Shown piece by piece: positions 1-6,550 of a stretch of DNA of 13,801 nucleotides. The translations under genes were made by a program, and so were the position numbers. Numbering within the stretch: position 1 is the stretch's first letter; every line of letters begins with the position of its first letter. Origin of the DNA: Bacteroidota bacterium. Its GTDB lineage: Bacteria > Bacteroidota > Bacteroidia > Bacteroidales > Paludibacteraceae. The notes under the pieces are model-generated. The model worked only from the letters and a program-made list of their open reading frames with translations. It was not told the origin of the DNA and did not search any database. The stretch covers positions 1 through 13,801 of the forward strand of contig JAJZHJ010000009.1 of assembly GCA_021804525.1 (NCBI GenBank). Reading direction: 5' to 3'.

Positions 1-24
1 ATGTATTGACAACGAACAATATGT

Positions 25-1062
25 TTATCCTTCGTATGCTTTCAACGCATTGATTAATAAATCATTTTCGTATGGTGATCCTACCGTGATGCGCAAACAG
101 CCTTCACAAAGCATCACGTTGTTCCGGTTACGCACAATAATACTTAGTTCAACAAGGTAGTTGTAAATTGCATTCGCATCGCCCACTTTTACCAAAACAA
201 AATTGGCTGACGATGGATAAATAGTATTCACGTAGGATAACTGACGTAGTTCTACGACCAAACGTTCGCGTTCCTGCAGCAACAAATTGACCCAAGAACG
301 TTTACGGGATTCATATTGTAAATGTTCCAACACTAATTCCTGAGTCAGAATGTTCACATTATAGGGATACTTCACCTTATTGAACAACATAATAATCTCA
401 GGCGAAGCAAATGCCATCCCTAACCGTACACCGGCCAATCCCCATGCTTTGGAAAAAGTTTGCAGAACGATAAGATTAGGATAATGTGTCAAATGTGTCA
501 ACCAGCTATCTTCGGGAGAAAAATCAACATACGCCTCATCCATAACGACAATACCCCCAAAATTCTCAAGTACGTGGAGCACTTCGTAACGATCCAACAA
601 ATTGCCACTTGGATTGTTCGGGGAACAGAGAAAAATTACTTTAGTTTGCTCATCGACATTATTCAATAGTCGTTTGGCATTCAACGAGAAATCATCATTC
701 AAGTGCACTTTGCGATATTCCACCTGATTAATATCGGCGCTCACCTGATACATGCCATACGTAGGCGCAATGGCAACAACGTTGTCTTGTGCTGGTTCAC
801 AAAAGACACGAAACACTAAATCAATAGCCTCATCACTTCCATTTCCCAAAAAAATATGAGTAGCAGGCACCTTTTTTTTAGCGGTTATTGACTCTTTCAA
901 CTTCCACTGCAACGGATCGGGATAGCGGTTATAAGGATTGTTGAAAGGATTTTCATTGGCATCAAGGAACGCCGAAGCCTCTCCCTGAAACTCATCGCGT
1001 GCACACGAATAAGGTTTCAACGATAAAATATTCTTTCGTACTAACGATGTGATATCTGCCAT
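25..1062 (-). CDS. hisC: Histidinol-phosphate aminotransferase
   Basis: A cytoplasmic PLP-dependent fold-type I aminotransferase (345 aa, normal for the family). It converts imidazole acetol phosphate and glutamate to histidinol phosphate in histidine biosynthesis. Seen in the protein: the substrate-binding ANENP motif (residues 35-39), SPNNPSG (147-153) with the cofactor-contacting Asn, MDEAYVDF with Asp175, the Schiff-base lysine in [12 protein letters not shown] (Lys205), and the carboxylate-binding arginine in CLRITVG (Arg324). The ATG start at 1062 is the first in frame and lies 67 nt behind a Bacteroidota -7 box. No Shine-Dalgarno is present. The gene faces away from the cold-shock gene, so it is the first gene of its transcript. 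Only 24 nt follow the stop before the window ends, so any downstream his gene (hisB would be usual) is out of view. Aromatic or phenylalanine aminotransferase activity is possible for HisC-like proteins, but the motifs fit HisC best. Confidence 0.93.
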   Translation of the reverse strand: MADITSLVRKNILSLKPYSCARDEFQGEASAFLDANENPFNNPYNRYPDPLQWKLKESITAKKKVPATHIFLGNGSDEAIDLVFRVFCEPAQDNVVAIAPTYGMYQVSADINQVEYRKVHLNDDFSLNAKRLLNNVDEQTKVIFLCSPNNPSGNLLDRYEVLHVLENFGGIVVMDEAYVDFSPEDSWLTHLTHYPNLIVLQTFSKAWGLAGVRLGMAFASPEIIMLFNKVKYPYNVNILTQELVLEHLQYESRKRSWVNLLLQERERLVVELRQLSYVNTIYPSSANFVLVKVGDANAIYNYLVELSIIVRNRNNVMLCEGCLRITVGSPYENDLLINALKAYEG

Positions 1063-1128
1063 AATGATATGTATATTACTTTGATAACGACGTTCTTTAC
1101 ATAGTGAAGTTTCGACTGAATGCTTCTA

Positions 1129-1136
1129 CAAAAATA
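1129..1136 (-). promoter_or_regulatory. Candidate -7 promoter box for hisC
   Basis: The minus strand reads TATTTTTG, a full match to the Bacteroidota -7 consensus TAnnTTTG, 67 nt before the hisC ATG. No convincing TTTG -33 box lies about 19 nt upstream, so the call rests on the -7 box and its position alone. Confidence 0.4.
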
Positions 1137-1332
1137 CGACATTTACAATGAAATAGTATTCTTTCATCCGTGATATTCTTATTTTAGAGACAAAACTTCT
1201 ATGGATAAGCTATGTTACCTCGAAAGGATTAATGATGTATTACTGTTTTTTTTGCAAAAAACATATTATGGCAAGCATAGTGCATATTTCAAACAAAATG
1301 CGTACCTTGCACTCAATAAATTTTTACAATCA

Positions 1333-1524
1333 ATGAATACAGGAACAGTCAAATTTTACAATGATTCGAAAGGATTCGGATTCATTAAAGACGCTAGCTC
1401 ATCGAACGAATATTTTGTCCATTCATCTGGATTAAAGGACAATATCCAAGAGAATGATGAAGTTACGTTTGATCTTCAAGAAGGAAGAAAAGGATTAAAT
1501 GCCGTAAATGTTAAACTAGTATAG
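1333..1524 (+). CDS. Cold-shock domain protein (CspA family)
   Basis: A 63-residue single cold-shock domain, which binds single-stranded RNA and DNA and acts as an RNA chaperone. The start reads MNTGTVKFYNDSKGFGFIK, with the RNP1 motif KGFGFI (residues 13-18) and the RNP2-like EYFVHSS (26-32). The domain closes with NAVNVKLV. The frame stays open upstream to an ATG at 1201, which would give 107 aa. That 44-residue extension resembles nothing recognisable, and the CSD family normally begins at MNTGTVK, so 1333 was chosen. The 1201-1332 stretch is then probably a 5' leader, which cold-shock mRNAs commonly have. No Shine-Dalgarno precedes 1333. This is the only intact plus-strand gene in the window and is monocistronic, closed by a strong terminator. 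Confidence 0.92.
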   Translation: MNTGTVKFYNDSKGFGFIKDASSSNEYFVHSSGLKDNIQENDEVTFDLQEGRKGLNAVNVKLV

Positions 1525-1549
1525 TTTATCGCATAGGACATGCTTTTTC

Positions 1550-1578
1550 AAAAGCCTTACGAAAAGTAAGGCTTTTTT
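1550..1578 (+). terminator. Rho-independent terminator of the cold-shock gene
   Basis: An 11-bp perfect stem (1550-1560 with 1566-1576), loop GAAAA, and a run of six T at 1573-1578 on the plus strand, 26 nt after the csp stop codon. The reverse strand has a weaker T tract, so it may partly stop the convergent msrBA transcript, whose gene ends at 1613. Confidence 0.85.
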
Positions 1579-1612
1579 GTTTCTGTTCCACTGTTGCCAC
1601 CTCATAAAATAG

Positions 1613-2461
1613 TCAAAAAATAGAGCGATAAATATGGCAATAGGGGTTTGTCCCTTTGTGGTCGTAATAATCCTGATGATAATCTTCAGCCGGCCAGAAA
1701 TGCGTTGCAGGACGTAACATTGTAGCTACCTTATATCCCTTTTCGGTTAAAATACGCATATACATTTCAGCAATTACTTTTTGAGCATCGTTGGCATAAA
1801 AAATAGCCGATAAATATTGCGCTCCGATGTCAGGCCCTTGCCCATCAGTTTGTGTAAAGTCGTGCGTTTCGAAAAAGAGCTTCACCAAAGTCTCATAATT
1901 TGTTGCCGATGAATCAAACATCACTTCTGTCGTCTCTAAATGGCCGGTATCACCTTCACAAACTTGTGGATAAGTAGGATTTTCAATATGACCACCCATA
2001 AAGCCAACCGTGGTTTCCAACACTCCTTTTGCTTTGCTGAAATGAAATTCCGTTCCCCAAAAACAGCCGGAAGCAAACCACGCAACCTCCGTTTTGGCAG
2101 GTTCATCGGGTTTAAAATCCAACGAAAGCGAATTGACACAATGCCGAATATTCTTGGGAGTCAATGATTCTCCCACAAAAACATGCCCTAAATGTGCGCC
2201 ACAAGCAGCACAAAGAATCTCTTCCCGTTTTTGGTCAGCATCCAGTTGTCGGCGAATAGCGTTCGGTAATTCGTCATCAAAACTCGGCCAGCCACAATGT
2301 GAATCAAACTTATCTTCAGAGCGAAATAAAGAGGCACCACATCGTTTGCAGAGATACAAGCCTGCTTGGTTGTTATGCAAAAATGCTCCTGAAAATGGCA
2401 CTTCCGTTCCTTTATGCACGATGACATTCTCTTCTTCGGGGGTTAGTTTCTTAAAGTCCAT
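1613..2461 (-). CDS. msrBA: Bifunctional methionine sulfoxide reductase B/A
   Basis: A 282-aa fusion that reduces both stereoisomers of methionine sulfoxide in oxidised proteins. The MsrB domain (about 1-118) comes first, acting on Met-R-SO. It has a zinc site (CKRC at 38-41, CAAC at 84-87), the probable resolving Cys56 in SHCGWPSF, and the catalytic Cys108 in IRHCVNS. The MsrA domain (about 125-282), for Met-S-SO, has the nucleophile Cys133 in SGCFWG and CEGDTGHLE (168-176) with a possible second Cys at 168. No signal peptide is visible, so the protein is probably cytoplasmic. Electrons would normally come from thioredoxin, and a classical thioredoxin gene lies about 2.3 kb away on the same strand. 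The B-then-A order is opposite to the A-then-B order of several other bacterial fusions. The gene stands alone, and no clear promoter was found upstream of 2461. Confidence 0.95.
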   Translation of the reverse strand: MDFKKLTPEEENVIVHKGTEVPFSGAFLHNNQAGLYLCKRCGASLFRSEDKFDSHCGWPSFDDELPNAIRRQLDADQKREEILCAACGAHLGHVFVGESLTPKNIRHCVNSLSLDFKPDEPAKTEVAWFASGCFWGTEFHFSKAKGVLETTVGFMGGHIENPTYPQVCEGDTGHLETTEVMFDSSATNYETLVKLFFETHDFTQTDGQGPDIGAQYLSAIFYANDAQKVIAEMYMRILTEKGYKVATMLRPATHFWPAEDYHQDYYDHKGTNPYCHIYRSIF

Positions 2462-2561
2462 AAGTACAAATTGAAGTCGTCTTGACTTTTACAAGTTTTA
2501 AATACTAAAAGAAGGAAAGAGCCGTTTTATAAAAAGCAAAATAATAAAACACACTCTTCCC

Positions 2562-2747
2562 ATGTACAAAGTACTCGACAAAGATACGATAAATAGAAAA
2601 ATAGTGTCATTCATACTTGTACCTAAGAGAGGGTTCAGGACAAAATGTGATATCGCCGAGATTGTAAACTGCATATTGTACAAATTAAAATCAGGTTGTC
2701 AATGGCATATGCTGCCGGTTAAAAGTTTATTTTCTAATCACTACTGA
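2562..2747 (+). pseudogene. Truncated IS5-family transposase, N-terminal fragment
   Basis: 61 codons are open from an ATG. The fragment IAEIVNCILYKLKSGCQW, continuing HMLP (ending at residue 52), matches the N-terminal helical region typical of IS5/IS4-group transposases (DUF4096-like), where a GCQWRMLP-type motif is diagnostic. A full protein of this group is several times longer and carries a DDE catalytic core. Here the frame stops shortly after LPVKSLF and nothing of the core is recognisable downstream, so it is a remnant. It lies against the strand of almost all surrounding genes. Family assignment rests on motif memory, not on a database search. Confidence 0.7.
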
Positions 2748-2768
2748 CCGACAAAAAAATAGTGGATC

Positions 2769-2802
2769 AAAAAAGGGAAGCCATCTAAGCGATAACTTCC
2801 CT
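2769..2802 (-). terminator. Terminator downstream of the SGNH hydrolase gene
   Basis: On the minus strand a 7-bp stem (AGGGAAG/CTTCCCT, plus-strand 2774-2780 with 2796-2802) with a 15-nt loop is followed by six T (plus-strand A at 2769-2774). It lies 110 nt beyond the hydrolase stop codon. The loop is long, so efficiency is uncertain. Confidence 0.55.
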
Positions 2803-2912
2803 GTATATAGTACTTTTGTTTTTCCACAAACATATAGATTATATGGACAAAGATCTAACAAAAGATTTCACTATCAAATAATAAATGGTCTTTTAGCAAA
2901 CTCTAGCATAAA

Positions 2913-3602
2913 TTACTTTTGATGTAATGCTTCTGCAATGGCATGTTCAACCATAGGCATCATAATCTCGTATCCGGCTTTGTTGGGATGAACTCCGTCA
3001 ATGGTATATTCTGATTTAAAACCATTTCTGCCATCTACTACACGGGAAAAATAGTCGAGATAGACCAACCCATTCTTTTTTGTGTATGCTTTGATCCATT
3101 TGTTCAAAGCAATAATCTTTTCGGCAGGTTGTAATCCTTTGTGCCAAGGATAATCGTAAACGGGAAGCACCGACGACATCACGACACGAATATGGTGAGC
3201 TTTTGCCAACTCACACATAGAAGCAATGTTATCTTCAATCATCCCTAATGTGGAAGGTCCTGTATTTCCGGCAATATCGTTTGTACCTGCCATGATCACC
3301 ACCACTTTGGGATGCAACGCAATCACGTCGGCACGAAAGCGCAACAACATTTGCGGAGAAGTTTGTCCACTGATGCCTCGATCAATATAATCATGTGAGG
3401 CAAAGAAATCAGGAAACATCTTTCCCCATCCTTCCGTAATGGAATTTCCCATAAAGACCACGCGTGTCTCATTGGGTTTTAGTGCTCCCATTGAATCATT
3501 TGCTGCACGGTACCGATTTAAATTTGCCCAGTCCTGAGCATGAACAAAAAGTCCTAAGGATAGAAAGCAGTAAAGAAGCCCCATGCTAAGTTTCATTTTC
3601 AT
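2913..3602 (-). CDS. Secreted SGNH/GDSL-family esterase
   Basis: A 229-aa SGNH hydrolase. The four family blocks are present: VVFMGNSITEGW with nucleophile Ser54 (the usual GDS is GNS here), RGISGQTS with the oxyanion Gly79, AGTNDIAGN with Asn108, and DGVHPN with Asp202 and His205. The N-terminus KMKLSMGLLYCFLSLGLFV is a signal peptide ending near HAQ-DW, so the enzyme is exported. The in-frame ATG at 3635 was rejected because it lies inside the likely -7 box (3633-3640). The ATG at 3602 gives the clean signal peptide, and ATG 3596 is also possible. Homologues include acetyl-xylan and sialate esterases and PAF-acetylhydrolase-like proteins. The substrate cannot be told, as no sugar-processing gene is adjacent. 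It is monocistronic, with terminators on both sides. Confidence 0.88.
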   Translation of the reverse strand: MKMKLSMGLLYCFLSLGLFVHAQDWANLNRYRAANDSMGALKPNETRVVFMGNSITEGWGKMFPDFFASHDYIDRGISGQTSPQMLLRFRADVIALHPKVVVIMAGTNDIAGNTGPSTLGMIEDNIASMCELAKAHHIRVVMSSVLPVYDYPWHKGLQPAEKIIALNKWIKAYTKKNGLVYLDYFSRVVDGRNGFKSEYTIDGVHPNKAGYEIMMPMVEHAIAEALHQK

Positions 3603-3632
3603 AGTGATATGGTTTTTAGTGTTTAATATGGA

Positions 3633-3640
3633 CAAAAATA
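3633..3640 (-). promoter_or_regulatory. Candidate -7 promoter box for the SGNH hydrolase gene
   Basis: The minus strand reads TATTTTTG, matching TAnnTTTG, 30 nt before the ATG at 3602. A -33 box at the usual distance is not evident. Its position argues for the shorter start of the gene. Confidence 0.4.
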
Positions 3641-3702
3641 GACAAATAAATTGATGTTGTAGAGAAAATGTGAATTATCTCTTTGCCAATAATTCTTTAC
3701 AT

Positions 3703-3749
3703 AAAAAATAGCGTGAGTTTCTGCAGAAACAGATACCTCACGCTATTTT
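3703..3749 (-). terminator. Strong terminator after the DUF4382 gene
   Basis: A 13-bp perfect stem (3705-3717 with 3737-3749) with a 19-nt loop that itself contains the palindrome TTTCTGCAGAAA. The minus strand ends in six T. It lies 24 nt past the stop of the gene at 3774. The arm sequence AAAATAGCGTGAG is symmetrical enough to work in both directions, but no plus-strand gene needs it. Confidence 0.85.
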
Positions 3750-3773
3750 ATTTTCTAAAATTTCTACGTTGTT

Positions 3774-4628
3774 TTAATGTTTGAAAAATTTATTCCACAA
3801 ATTGTTTTCCAATTCTTTTCCACCATCTGTACCGGCTAAATCACCAAATTTGAAGATTCCATCTTCATTCATATTAATCGAAATATTGAATGTGTTTGTG
3901 GTCGTGGTGTCGTTAATAGGAACAATTTGAACAGTGTATGCACCCTTTGGCAAACCCCATAATTTGAAATGGTTATGATCGTTAGCATCCGACGCAGTTG
4001 TAATGGTATCACCGTTGTAGATAATGAATATTTTATAGGCTAATTTGCAATTCAACGTATCTGGTGTAATAAAACCATCAAGCGAAGCTGTTTCGTTGGT
4101 GACAAAACCGCGTAAAACCGGTTTCAACATATAGCCGTTGTGCGAATAGACGATGGAACGTGCTAAATTGAAATCTACCATGATGGAATCGCCACTTGCA
4201 GTAGCATGTTCCTGATTGATATGTAAGATGACGCTGTTTTGATTATTCCAAATAGACAATGGCTTGATAGTGCTATCTGCCAACTCAACGGTATTATTTG
4301 AACCAATATTAAGTCGAATGTTTTTAATCAAAGCGATGTTAGGCAATTGAATTTGACCTAACTGTCTGAAGAATCCATTCGAGAGCGCTTTTAAGTTATA
4401 CACGCCTGCACTGAAAGGAGTCAGCGTTTGCCACTTAGAAGAATCGCCGGCTAACTGATAGTCAATACCGGTAATTTCCACATTCACTGCTTTGAAATTA
4501 TACCATGCCGGAGCATCTGTCACCAAAAATGAGACGTTTCGTCCCGCGGTTGTGCTACTGCTGTTCGTCGAACAAGACGCTAATGCTACTAACACAACAC
4601 TCATCATCAAAAATTTAAATGCCTTCAT
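3774..4628 (-). CDS. DUF4382 domain lipoprotein
   Basis: A 284-aa predicted lipoprotein. The signal MKAFKFLMMSVVLVALASCS ends in a lipobox (LASC), with Cys19 as the acylated residue. The stretch after it opens with VSFLVTDAPAWYNFKAVNVE (about 33-52), the start typical of DUF4382, which runs to about residue 176. The remaining hundred residues resemble a small beta-sandwich of the carboxypeptidase-regulatory type (LWGLPKGAYTVQIVP). Function is unknown for the family. Such proteins sit in the envelope and probably bind ligands or partners. Residues after the cysteine are Ser/Thr/Asn-rich without the acidic cluster that directs Bacteroidota lipoproteins to the cell surface, so a periplasm-facing location is more likely (inference). 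It is monocistronic, with no convincing promoter recognised upstream. Confidence 0.78.
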   Translation of the reverse strand: MKAFKFLMMSVVLVALASCSTNSSSTTAGRNVSFLVTDAPAWYNFKAVNVEITGIDYQLAGDSSKWQTLTPFSAGVYNLKALSNGFFRQLGQIQLPNIALIKNIRLNIGSNNTVELADSTIKPLSIWNNQNSVILHINQEHATASGDSIMVDFNLARSIVYSHNGYMLKPVLRGFVTNETASLDGFITPDTLNCKLAYKIFIIYNGDTITTASDANDHNHFKLWGLPKGAYTVQIVPINDTTTTNTFNISINMNEDGIFKFGDLAGTDGGKELENNLWNKFFKH

Positions 4629-4806
4629 TTGTTTGTTGTTTTAAAATTAAACTACATAAAAACGGATGATATAGTAACTAAGAAATCAAGTGATTGGCAT
4701 GGCGAAGCTATTCGTCTTTTGTTAATCGGGATGATTTCTACGGAATATTCATGAAAAAGCAAAAGAACGCGTTTTTAGGTGAAGCAATCATTGAGGGCGT
4801 TACTGC

Positions 4807-5106
4807 TTAAATATGTTGCTTCACAAGATTCAATAGCTGAGGCTTTGGCATCAGGCCTGCCTGGCGAAAAAGTAGTTGTCCTTTTTTGAATACCATCAGT
4901 GTCGGTACTCCCTGAATTCGATAGTTATTGGCAATTTCAGGGTTTTTGTCGACATCAATTTTGATCACTTTAATGTTGTCACCAAGTTCGGTAGCCACTT
5001 CTTTGAGGATGGGCGATTGCACTTTGCAAGGCCCGCACCATTCGGCAAAGAAATCGATGATTACCGGCTTATCACTTTGAATCAGTTCTTCAAATTTTCC
5101 ATTCAT
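4807..5106 (-). CDS. trxA: Thioredoxin
   Basis: A 99-aa classical thioredoxin, a cytoplasmic protein-disulfide reductase that would serve MsrBA, ribonucleotide reductase and peroxidases. The redox site is AEWCGPCK with Cys24 and Cys27, the cis-proline is Pro68 in QGVPTL, and the buried acidic residue is in IIDFFAEW. No signal peptide is present. The gene lies beyond the terminator of the redox operon (5261-6512) and has its own -7 box and 5' leader. It is therefore probably transcribed separately even though it sits in the same gene cluster. No Rho-independent terminator follows. A 9-bp inverted repeat spans the stop codon but lacks a T tract. Confidence 0.93.
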   Translation of the reverse strand: MNGKFEELIQSDKPVIIDFFAEWCGPCKVQSPILKEVATELGDNIKVIKIDVDKNPEIANNYRIQGVPTLMVFKKGQLLFRQAGLMPKPQLLNLVKQHI

Positions 5107-5191
5107 AAGCGTTGATTGTCGTTGATTGATTTAATAACGCAGAAACCGTTGTTTCTATTGTTTTATTTCTGATTACTCAAACAAATCGTAG

Positions 5192-5199
5192 CAAAGATA
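5192..5199 (-). promoter_or_regulatory. Candidate -7 promoter box for trxA
   Basis: The minus strand reads TATCTTTG, a full TAnnTTTG match, 85 nt before the trxA ATG. The matching -33 position falls in the terminator hairpin of the preceding gene and is not a good TTTG. The implied leader contains a small perfect hairpin (5141-5156). Confidence 0.45.
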
Positions 5200-5211
5200 A
5201 AGTGTTAAATC

Positions 5212-5250
5212 AAAAAATGCACCAATCAGTAGAAAACTTGGTGCATTTTT
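5212..5250 (-). terminator. Terminator of the redox operon
   Basis: A 13-bp stem (5213-5225 with 5238-5250), 12-nt loop, and six T on the minus strand (plus-strand A at 5212-5217). It begins 10 nt after the stop of the GroES-like gene and separates the operon from trxA. Confidence 0.87.
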
Positions 5251-5260
5251 AGACTATTTA

Positions 5261-5548
5261 TCAGATTTCTTCAGTTTCTACTATTTTAGCTAAAAGATCT
5301 GCATAGGGCAGAATTAAGTATTTGCCACCTTCAAATTCTATTTCTGTTCCGCTGAATGACTTGTAAATTACCAAGTCACCAGGTTTTACTTCGGCATTGT
5401 CAATGACTCCCATCCATTTGATCGGGGCAATTTGTGACTTTTCTTTTGCCGTATCGGGAATAATGATTCCTGATGCTGTTTTTTGTTCTTGTGTGGTTTC
5501 GGATAAATCAAGCACCACTTGTTGATTGACCGGTTGTAGTTCTCTCAT
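5261..5548 (-). CDS. GroES-like co-chaperonin protein
   Basis: A 95-aa protein with the length and layout of GroES (Cpn10). After a first strand (LQPVNQQVVLDL) comes a mobile-loop-like segment, KTASGIIIPDTAKEKS at about 23-38. The middle holds the short phrase VKPGDLVIYKS (55-65), and it ends with EGGKYLILPYADLLAKIVE (73-91). The hydrophobic GIII-P tripeptide region is what GroES uses to grip GroEL. The sequence is divergent from canonical GroES and no groEL gene is in the window. It is the last gene of an operon with two thioredoxin-fold proteins, starting 24 nt after the preceding gene, so it may be a paralogue with a redox-linked folding task (inference). It could still work with a GroEL encoded elsewhere. 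No signal peptide. Confidence 0.8.
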   Translation of the reverse strand: MRELQPVNQQVVLDLSETTQEQKTASGIIIPDTAKEKSQIAPIKWMGVIDNAEVKPGDLVIYKSFSGTEIEFEGGKYLILPYADLLAKIVETEEI

Positions 5549-5572
5549 AATGCGTTATAATTTAATGGTTGA

Positions 5573-6148
5573 TTAAAGTTCTAATAATTCTTTGAGTCGG
5601 GGTTGGTTGAATCCAACTACAATTTGACCGTTGATCTCGGTTTGAGGTACGCCTTGTTGTCCTGTGCGACGGGTCAGCTCTTCGGCAGCCCGTTGATCGC
5701 GCGATACGTCCACATCGGTAAATGGAATGTTGTTTTTACGTAACCAAGTTTTCAACGTATTACACCAACTGCATGTAGGCGTGGAATAAACCGTGACGTG
5801 TTTCACCGTTTTTCCTTCGGCTTTTGCTTTCGCCTGGTAAATAGCGCTTTCCATCAATGCTTTGTAATAAGTGCTTTCCTGGCAGCCTTTCACAGCATTC
5901 ATGTATTGGCCATTCTCAAAAACTAAAAGCGTGGGAGCGCTTGTGATTCCATATTGAACGTGAATGTCACGCACTTGTGTCACGTCGGCTGTATAAACCG
6001 GTACGCTGCTTTCGTTGCTAACTGCTGCTTCCAAATGGTTGTAGGCACAAAGACTTTGTTCGTTGCCGGCTTTGTACAAGAGGAGAAAGGTTTTGTCTTG
6101 TTTCTCTACTTTTTGTTGAAAATCGGATAGTGAACTTACAGTTTCCAT
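5573..6148 (-). CDS. Thioredoxin-fold / glutaredoxin fusion protein
   Basis: A 191-aa two-domain protein. Residues 1 to about 108 form a thioredoxin fold (cis-proline Pro72 in SAPTLLVFENG), but the redox site is degenerate: where WCGPC should be there is AGNEQSLCAY with a lone Cys34. After a Lys/Ala linker, residues 117-191 are a glutaredoxin/NrdH-type domain with the active site TPTCSWCN (Cys126, Cys129), the cis-proline in QGVPQ (Pro168), and the typical INGQIVVGF. This domain resembles the YruB/Uxx group of small glutaredoxins. The likely role is cytoplasmic thiol-disulfide exchange, with the N-terminal domain binding a partner rather than doing CxxC chemistry (inference). It is the middle gene of the operon, 19 nt after the upstream gene and 24 nt before the GroES-like gene. 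No Shine-Dalgarno. Confidence 0.85.
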   Translation of the reverse strand: METVSSLSDFQQKVEKQDKTFLLLYKAGNEQSLCAYNHLEAAVSNESSVPVYTADVTQVRDIHVQYGITSAPTLLVFENGQYMNAVKGCQESTYYKALMESAIYQAKAKAEGKTVKHVTVYSTPTCSWCNTLKTWLRKNNIPFTDVDVSRDQRAAEELTRRTGQQGVPQTEINGQIVVGFNQPRLKELLEL

Positions 6149-6167
6149 ATCAGGTGTTTCTTTAATA

Positions 6168-6512
6168 TCAATTGGTAAACTCTGTGTCCAATATGTTTTT
6201 TACTTGTTGCTTGCTTTGAATGCTTGAAGTGGCTTTCACTACTTTGCCATTTTTATAGTAGATGGTAAAAGGGATACCCATAAAACCTCTTACTTCAGGC
6301 AATTGTCGGATGACAAACGCTTCTGGATTATCAAACTCCATGTCGCAAAATTTCACATGTTTGTATTCATCTTCCAAGTCTTCGGCAATGCCATAAACCG
6401 GAATACACATGGGTCCCATACGACCACATATAACCATAACATTTTCGTTTTCACTCACAATTTGTTGCAAACCTGCTGCAGATTCGATGTGTTTTAAGTT
6501 TGTGTATAACAT
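6168..6512 (-). CDS. Atypical thioredoxin-like protein
   Basis: A 114-aa protein with a thioredoxin-like outline: a strand NVMVIC, an active-site-like helix start, a strand HVKFCDMEFDNPE, a cis-proline in MGIPFTIYYKNG (Pro81), and a C-terminal helix. The redox site is unusual. Instead of WCGPC it has CGRMGPMCIPVY, with Cys29 and Cys36 separated by six residues and a GPMC core. A further Cys56 sits on the next strand. Whether Cys29-Cys36 or Cys36-Cys56 could form the working disulfide cannot be decided here. It is the first gene of the operon, with a textbook promoter 38 nt upstream. I do not recognise a named family, so no symbol is given. It is not secreted. Confidence 0.75.
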   Translation of the reverse strand: MLYTNLKHIESAAGLQQIVSENENVMVICGRMGPMCIPVYGIAEDLEDEYKHVKFCDMEFDNPEAFVIRQLPEVRGFMGIPFTIYYKNGKVVKATSSIQSKQQVKNILDTEFTN

Positions 6513-6550
6513 ACCTTTATAATTATTTGATTGTTTGTTTTTTGTTTCTG

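Larger units (their letters stand above)
2462..2912. other. Intergenic region with IS remnant and terminator
   Basis: 451 nt between msrBA and the SGNH hydrolase gene. It holds the 5' remnant of an IS5-type transposase on the plus strand (2562-2747) and a minus-strand terminator (2769-2802). I see no inverted IS ends, no target duplication and no other gene. The rest is AT-rich. Confidence 0.7.

Noticed and set aside
2094..2474. 126-codon plus-strand frame over msrBA
   Set aside because: Antisense to MsrB, whose catalytic residues are all intact; a shadow frame.
2760..2880. Further decayed transposase sequence downstream of the IS remnant
   Set aside because: The translated frames contain stops and only vague likeness to transposase; not supportable by eye.
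3603..3635. Longer N-terminus of the SGNH hydrolase from ATG 3635
   Set aside because: It would place the start inside the likely -7 box and put 11 polar residues before a clean signal peptide.
4751..4810. 19-codon plus-strand frame starting MKKQKNAFLGEA
   Set aside because: Too short to support without conservation data, no promoter or Shine-Dalgarno, and it overlaps the trxA stop.
4779..4824. 9-bp inverted repeat across the trxA stop as a terminator
   Set aside because: 28-nt loop and no T tract on either strand.
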